Shown piece after piece: positions 61,461 through 64,000 of a stretch of 64,000 bases of DNA. Made by a program: the position numbers and the translations under genes. Below the pieces are notes generated by a model. It saw nothing but the letters and a program-made list of their open reading frames with translations, was not told the DNA's origin and did not search any database. Every line of letters begins with the position of its first letter. The stretch's first letter is position 1. The DNA is from Aquabacter sediminis (GTDB taxonomy: Bacteria > Pseudomonadota > Alphaproteobacteria > Rhizobiales > Xanthobacteraceae): positions 62,001 to 126,000 of the forward strand of contig NZ_JARBFX010000008.1 of NCBI RefSeq assembly GCF_028863665.1, read 5' to 3'.

Positions 61461-63890
61461 ATGCGAGACGAGAACCGTTCTTTGTCCATTCCTGCCGATC
61501 CTAAGGGCCCCCTTGCACGGGGCACCGTCGAGGCCCCCGCCCCCCGCCCAGGCGGCATCGCCGAGCGCGCGCGCGCAGGAGCGGCGCCGGCGCGGCCCTA
61601 TCTGGCCGGCCTCAATCCCGAGCAGCGGGCGGCGGTGGAGACGGTGGACGGCCCGGTCCTGGTTCTGGCGGGCGCGGGCACCGGCAAGACGCGCGTTCTG
61701 ACCACCCGCATCGCCCATATCCTGGCCACCGGCCGCGCCTTCCCCTCCCAGATCCTCGCCGTGACCTTCACCAACAAGGCCGCGCGCGAGATGAAGGAGC
61801 GCATCCATTCCATGGTGGGCGACGCCGTGGAGGGCATGCCCTGGCTCGGCACCTTCCATTCCATCGGCGTGCGCATCCTGCGCCGGCATTGCGAATTGGT
61901 GGGGCTGAAAAGCAGCTTCACCATCCTGGACACCGACGACCAGATCCGCCTCCTGAAGCAATTGCTCGCCGCCGAGAGCATCGACGAGAAGCGCTGGCCG
62001 GCGCGCCTGCTGGCCGCCACGATCGACGGCTGGAAGAATCGTGGCCTCTCGCCCGAGCACGTGCCGGCGGGAGAGGGCTCCGCCTTCGCCAATGGCCGGG
62101 GCAAAAGCCTTTATGCCGCTTATCAGGCGCGCCTGAAGGCGCTCAACGCGGTGGATTTCGGCGACCTGCTCCTGGAGGGCATCCGCCTGTTCCGCGAGCA
62201 CCCGGACGTGCTGGCCGATTATCACCGGCGGTTCAAGTATCTGCTGGTGGATGAGTACCAGGACACCAACGTCGCCCAGTATCTGTGGCTGCGCCTGCTG
62301 GCGCAGGGCTCGCGCAATGTGTGCTGCGTGGGCGATGACGACCAGTCCATCTATGGCTGGCGCGGCGCGGAAGTGGACAACATCCTGCGCTTCGAGAGCG
62401 ACTTTCCCGGCGCCACCGTCATCCGCCTGGAGCGCAACTATCGCTCCACGGGCCACATTCTCGGCGCCGCCGCCCATGTGATCGCCAACAATGAGGGCCG
62501 GCTCGGCAAGACGCTCTTCTCCGAAGGGGAGATGGGCGAGAAGGTAGCGGTGACCGGCGCCTGGGATTCGGGCGAGGAAGCCCGCGCCATCGGCGACGAA
62601 ATCGAGGCGCTCAACCGCGCCGGCCATCCCCTCTCGCAGGTGGCCATCCTCGTGCGCGCCTCCTTCCAGATGCGCGAGTTCGAGGACCGCTTCGTCACGC
62701 TCGGCCTGCCCTATCGCGTCATTGGCGGCCCGCGCTTCTATGAGCGCGCCGAAATCCGCGATGCGCTGGCCTATCTGCGCTGCGTGCTCTCCCCCGCCGA
62801 CGACCTTGCCTTCGAGCGCATCGTGAACGTGCCCAAGCGCGGCATCGGGGACGCCACCGTCAAGCAGATCCACGATGTCGCCCGCGCCGCCGCCGTCCCC
62901 TTGCAGGATGCCGCCCGCGTGCTGACCGAGAGCGAGGAATTGAAGCCCAAGGTGCGCGGCACGCTGCGCGGGCTGCTGCAATCCTTCGAGCGCTGGCGCG
63001 AGCAGGCCCGCGCCTTGCCGCACACCGAATTGGCCGAGATCGTGCTCGACGAGAGCGGCTATACGGAGATGTGGCAGAAGGACCGCTCCGCCGAGGCGGC
63101 GGGACGGCTGGAAAACCTGAAAGAGCTGATCCGCTCCATGGAGGGGTTCGAGAATCTCCAGGGCTTCCTGGAGCACATCTCCCTCGTCATGGACGTGGAC
63201 AATGGCGCCGGCGAGGATGCTGTGCAGGTGATGACGCTGCATTCCGCCAAGGGGCTGGAATTCGACACCGTCTTCCTGCCCGGCTGGGAAGAGGGCCTCT
63301 TCCCCCACCAGCGGGCGCTGGACGAGCAGGGCAAGGCGGGGCTCGAGGAAGAACGGCGCCTCGCCTATGTGGGGCTCACCCGGGCACGGGCCAGCGCGCG
63401 GGTCTATTTCGCCTCCAACCGGCGCATTCACGGCATGTGGAACTCTACCGTTCCCAGCCGCTTCCTGGACGAACTGCCCGACGCCCATGTGGAAGTGCAG
63501 GAATCGCGTGGCGGGTTCGGCTGGGGCGGCTCCTCCTATGGCCAGAGCCGGTTCGACCGCGCGGCTACCGTCGAACCCTTCTCCTCCTCCACCTATTCCA
63601 CCCCCGGCTGGGGCCGCGCCCAGGCGGCGCGGGGGTCTGGCGGCGGGTCGGGCTTTTCCGAGCGGGGGTCCAGCTATGGCCGCTCGGGCGGATCGCGCGG
63701 CGCGGTGATCGAGGGCGCGCTGGTGGCGTCCTCCACCGGCGTCGAATCTGCCTTCAAGCTGGGCGAGCGGGTGTTCCACATCAAGTTCGGCTATGGCACC
63801 GTGCGTGAGGTGGACGGCAACAAGCTCACCGTGGACTTCGAGAAAGCCGGCGAAAAGCGGGTGCTGGACAGCTTCCTCGACAAGCCCTGA
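61461..63890 (+). CDS. uvrD: UvrD/PcrA family superfamily 1 DNA helicase
   Basis: 809 residues. Motif I AGAGTGKTR at 70-78, motif Ia AVTFTNKAAREMKER, motif II LLVDEYQDTN, motif III VGDDDQSIYGWRGA, motif IV LERNYRS, motif V MTLHSAKGLEF and motif VI AYVGLTRAR are all present. The tail has a Gly/Ser-rich linker (about 665-750) and a Tudor-like end FKLGERVFHIKFGYGTVREVDGNKL, as in PcrA, which contacts RNA polymerase. It is a 3'-5' helicase for repair and replication. The N-terminal ~45 residues are poorly conserved. Confidence 0.93.
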   Translation: MRDENRSLSIPADPKGPLARGTVEAPAPRPGGIAERARAGAAPARPYLAGLNPEQRAAVETVDGPVLVLAGAGTGKTRVLTTRIAHILATGRAFPSQILAVTFTNKAAREMKERIHSMVGDAVEGMPWLGTFHSIGVRILRRHCELVGLKSSFTILDTDDQIRLLKQLLAAESIDEKRWPARLLAATIDGWKNRGLSPEHVPAGEGSAFANGRGKSLYAAYQARLKALNAVDFGDLLLEGIRLFREHPDVLADYHRRFKYLLVDEYQDTNVAQYLWLRLLAQGSRNVCCVGDDDQSIYGWRGAEVDNILRFESDFPGATVIRLERNYRSTGHILGAAAHVIANNEGRLGKTLFSEGEMGEKVAVTGAWDSGEEARAIGDEIEALNRAGHPLSQVAILVRASFQMREFEDRFVTLGLPYRVIGGPRFYERAEIRDALAYLRCVLSPADDLAFERIVNVPKRGIGDATVKQIHDVARAAAVPLQDAARVLTESEELKPKVRGTLRGLLQSFERWREQARALPHTELAEIVLDESGYTEMWQKDRSAEAAGRLENLKELIRSMEGFENLQGFLEHISLVMDVDNGAGEDAVQVMTLHSAKGLEFDTVFLPGWEEGLFPHQRALDEQGKAGLEEERRLAYVGLTRARASARVYFASNRRIHGMWNSTVPSRFLDELPDAHVEVQESRGGFGWGGSSYGQSRFDRAATVEPFSSSTYSTPGWGRAQAARGSGGGSGFSERGSSYGRSGGSRGAVIEGALVASSTGVESAFKLGERVFHIKFGYGTVREVDGNKLTVDFEKAGEKRVLDSFLDKP

Positions 63891-63909
63891 GCCCGGGCCG
63901 GGCAGGTGG

Positions 63910-63964
63910 ACGCACGGCACCGGCAGCGGACGGTGCGTTGAGGCGGCTTGTTTGCATGCAAGCC
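63910..63964. other. small hairpins after uvrD
   Basis: ACGCAC/GTGCGT (63910-63939) and GGCTTG/CAAGCC (63945-63964, loop TTTGCATG) could fold in the uvrD 3' region. No T-run follows; a termination role is a guess. Confidence 0.3.
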
Positions 63965-64000
63965 TTCGCTTCTTGGTACACAAGTGGTAACATGGAAGGT

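Noticed and set aside
61455-63983. An 842-codon minus-strand frame opposite uvrD
   Set aside because: Complete mirror of the helicase gene, no recognisable motif; a GC-skew shadow.

Overview
The window is about 64 kb of high-GC DNA, densely coding on both strands, with strong third-position GC, many GTG starts and many 4-base start/stop overlaps. It looks like a chromosomal segment of an alphaproteobacterium of the Hyphomicrobiales (Xanthobacter/Azorhizobium/Starkeya-like). That placement is an inference from composition, from the number of solute-transport and catabolic operons, and from an intergenic palindrome of a type I recall as common in that order (59914-59970). I see no rRNA, tRNA, transposase, integrase, phage gene or CRISPR array.

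Layout. (1) 1-3571: iron-linked periplasmic operon (di-heme DUF1111 protein, imelysin, DUF1513). (2) 3596-5497, minus: D-threonine-aldolase-type PLP enzyme and a TetR regulator. (3) 5704-14926: divergent operon for a three-subunit molybdenum hydroxylase (FAD, 2Fe-2S and Mo subunits), a Liv-type ABC importer and a CoxG-like protein; its promoter carries two copies of a TetR-type box around an FNR/FixK-type box. (4) 15024-25451: LacI regulator, LacI-type operator, then FAD-linked oxidase, FGGY kinase, sugar-type ABC importer, SDR and GldA-like dehydrogenase, apparently one polyol/sugar catabolic unit. (5) 25628-31240: an FtsK-type translocase without membrane segments, a host-attachment-family protein behind an FNR/FixK-like box, a DUF3775 protein and an alpha/beta hydrolase. 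(6) 31237-34881, minus: nikKMLQO nickel ECF importer with a NikR-type operator; nikR itself lies at 60019. (7) 34984-41352, minus, and 41517-45185, plus: divergent hydantoinase A/B locus (with class II aldolase, TetR, TIM-barrel isomerase) and an NMT1/Ssu-type ABC importer plus an EamA exporter. (8) 45164-59856: GntR-controlled catabolic region with a carboxymuconolactone-decarboxylase-family protein, metallo-beta-lactamase lactonase, SDRs, 3-hydroxyisobutyrate-dehydrogenase-type reductase, MmgE/PrpD, two Bug/TTT binding proteins and a LeuCD-like hydratase; three of its promoters share ATTGTATGAT. AI-2E and alpha/beta-hydrolase genes are interspersed. (9) 60019-63890: nikR, a secreted hypothetical protein and a UvrD/PcrA helicase.

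Two long gene-free stretches (45881-46911 and 51500-52297) are packed with GC-rich palindromes and longer direct repeats. The themes are import coupled to catabolism of small organic acids, polyols and heterocycles, each unit with its own local regulator and visible operators, plus a nickel circuit split between two loci 25 kb apart.
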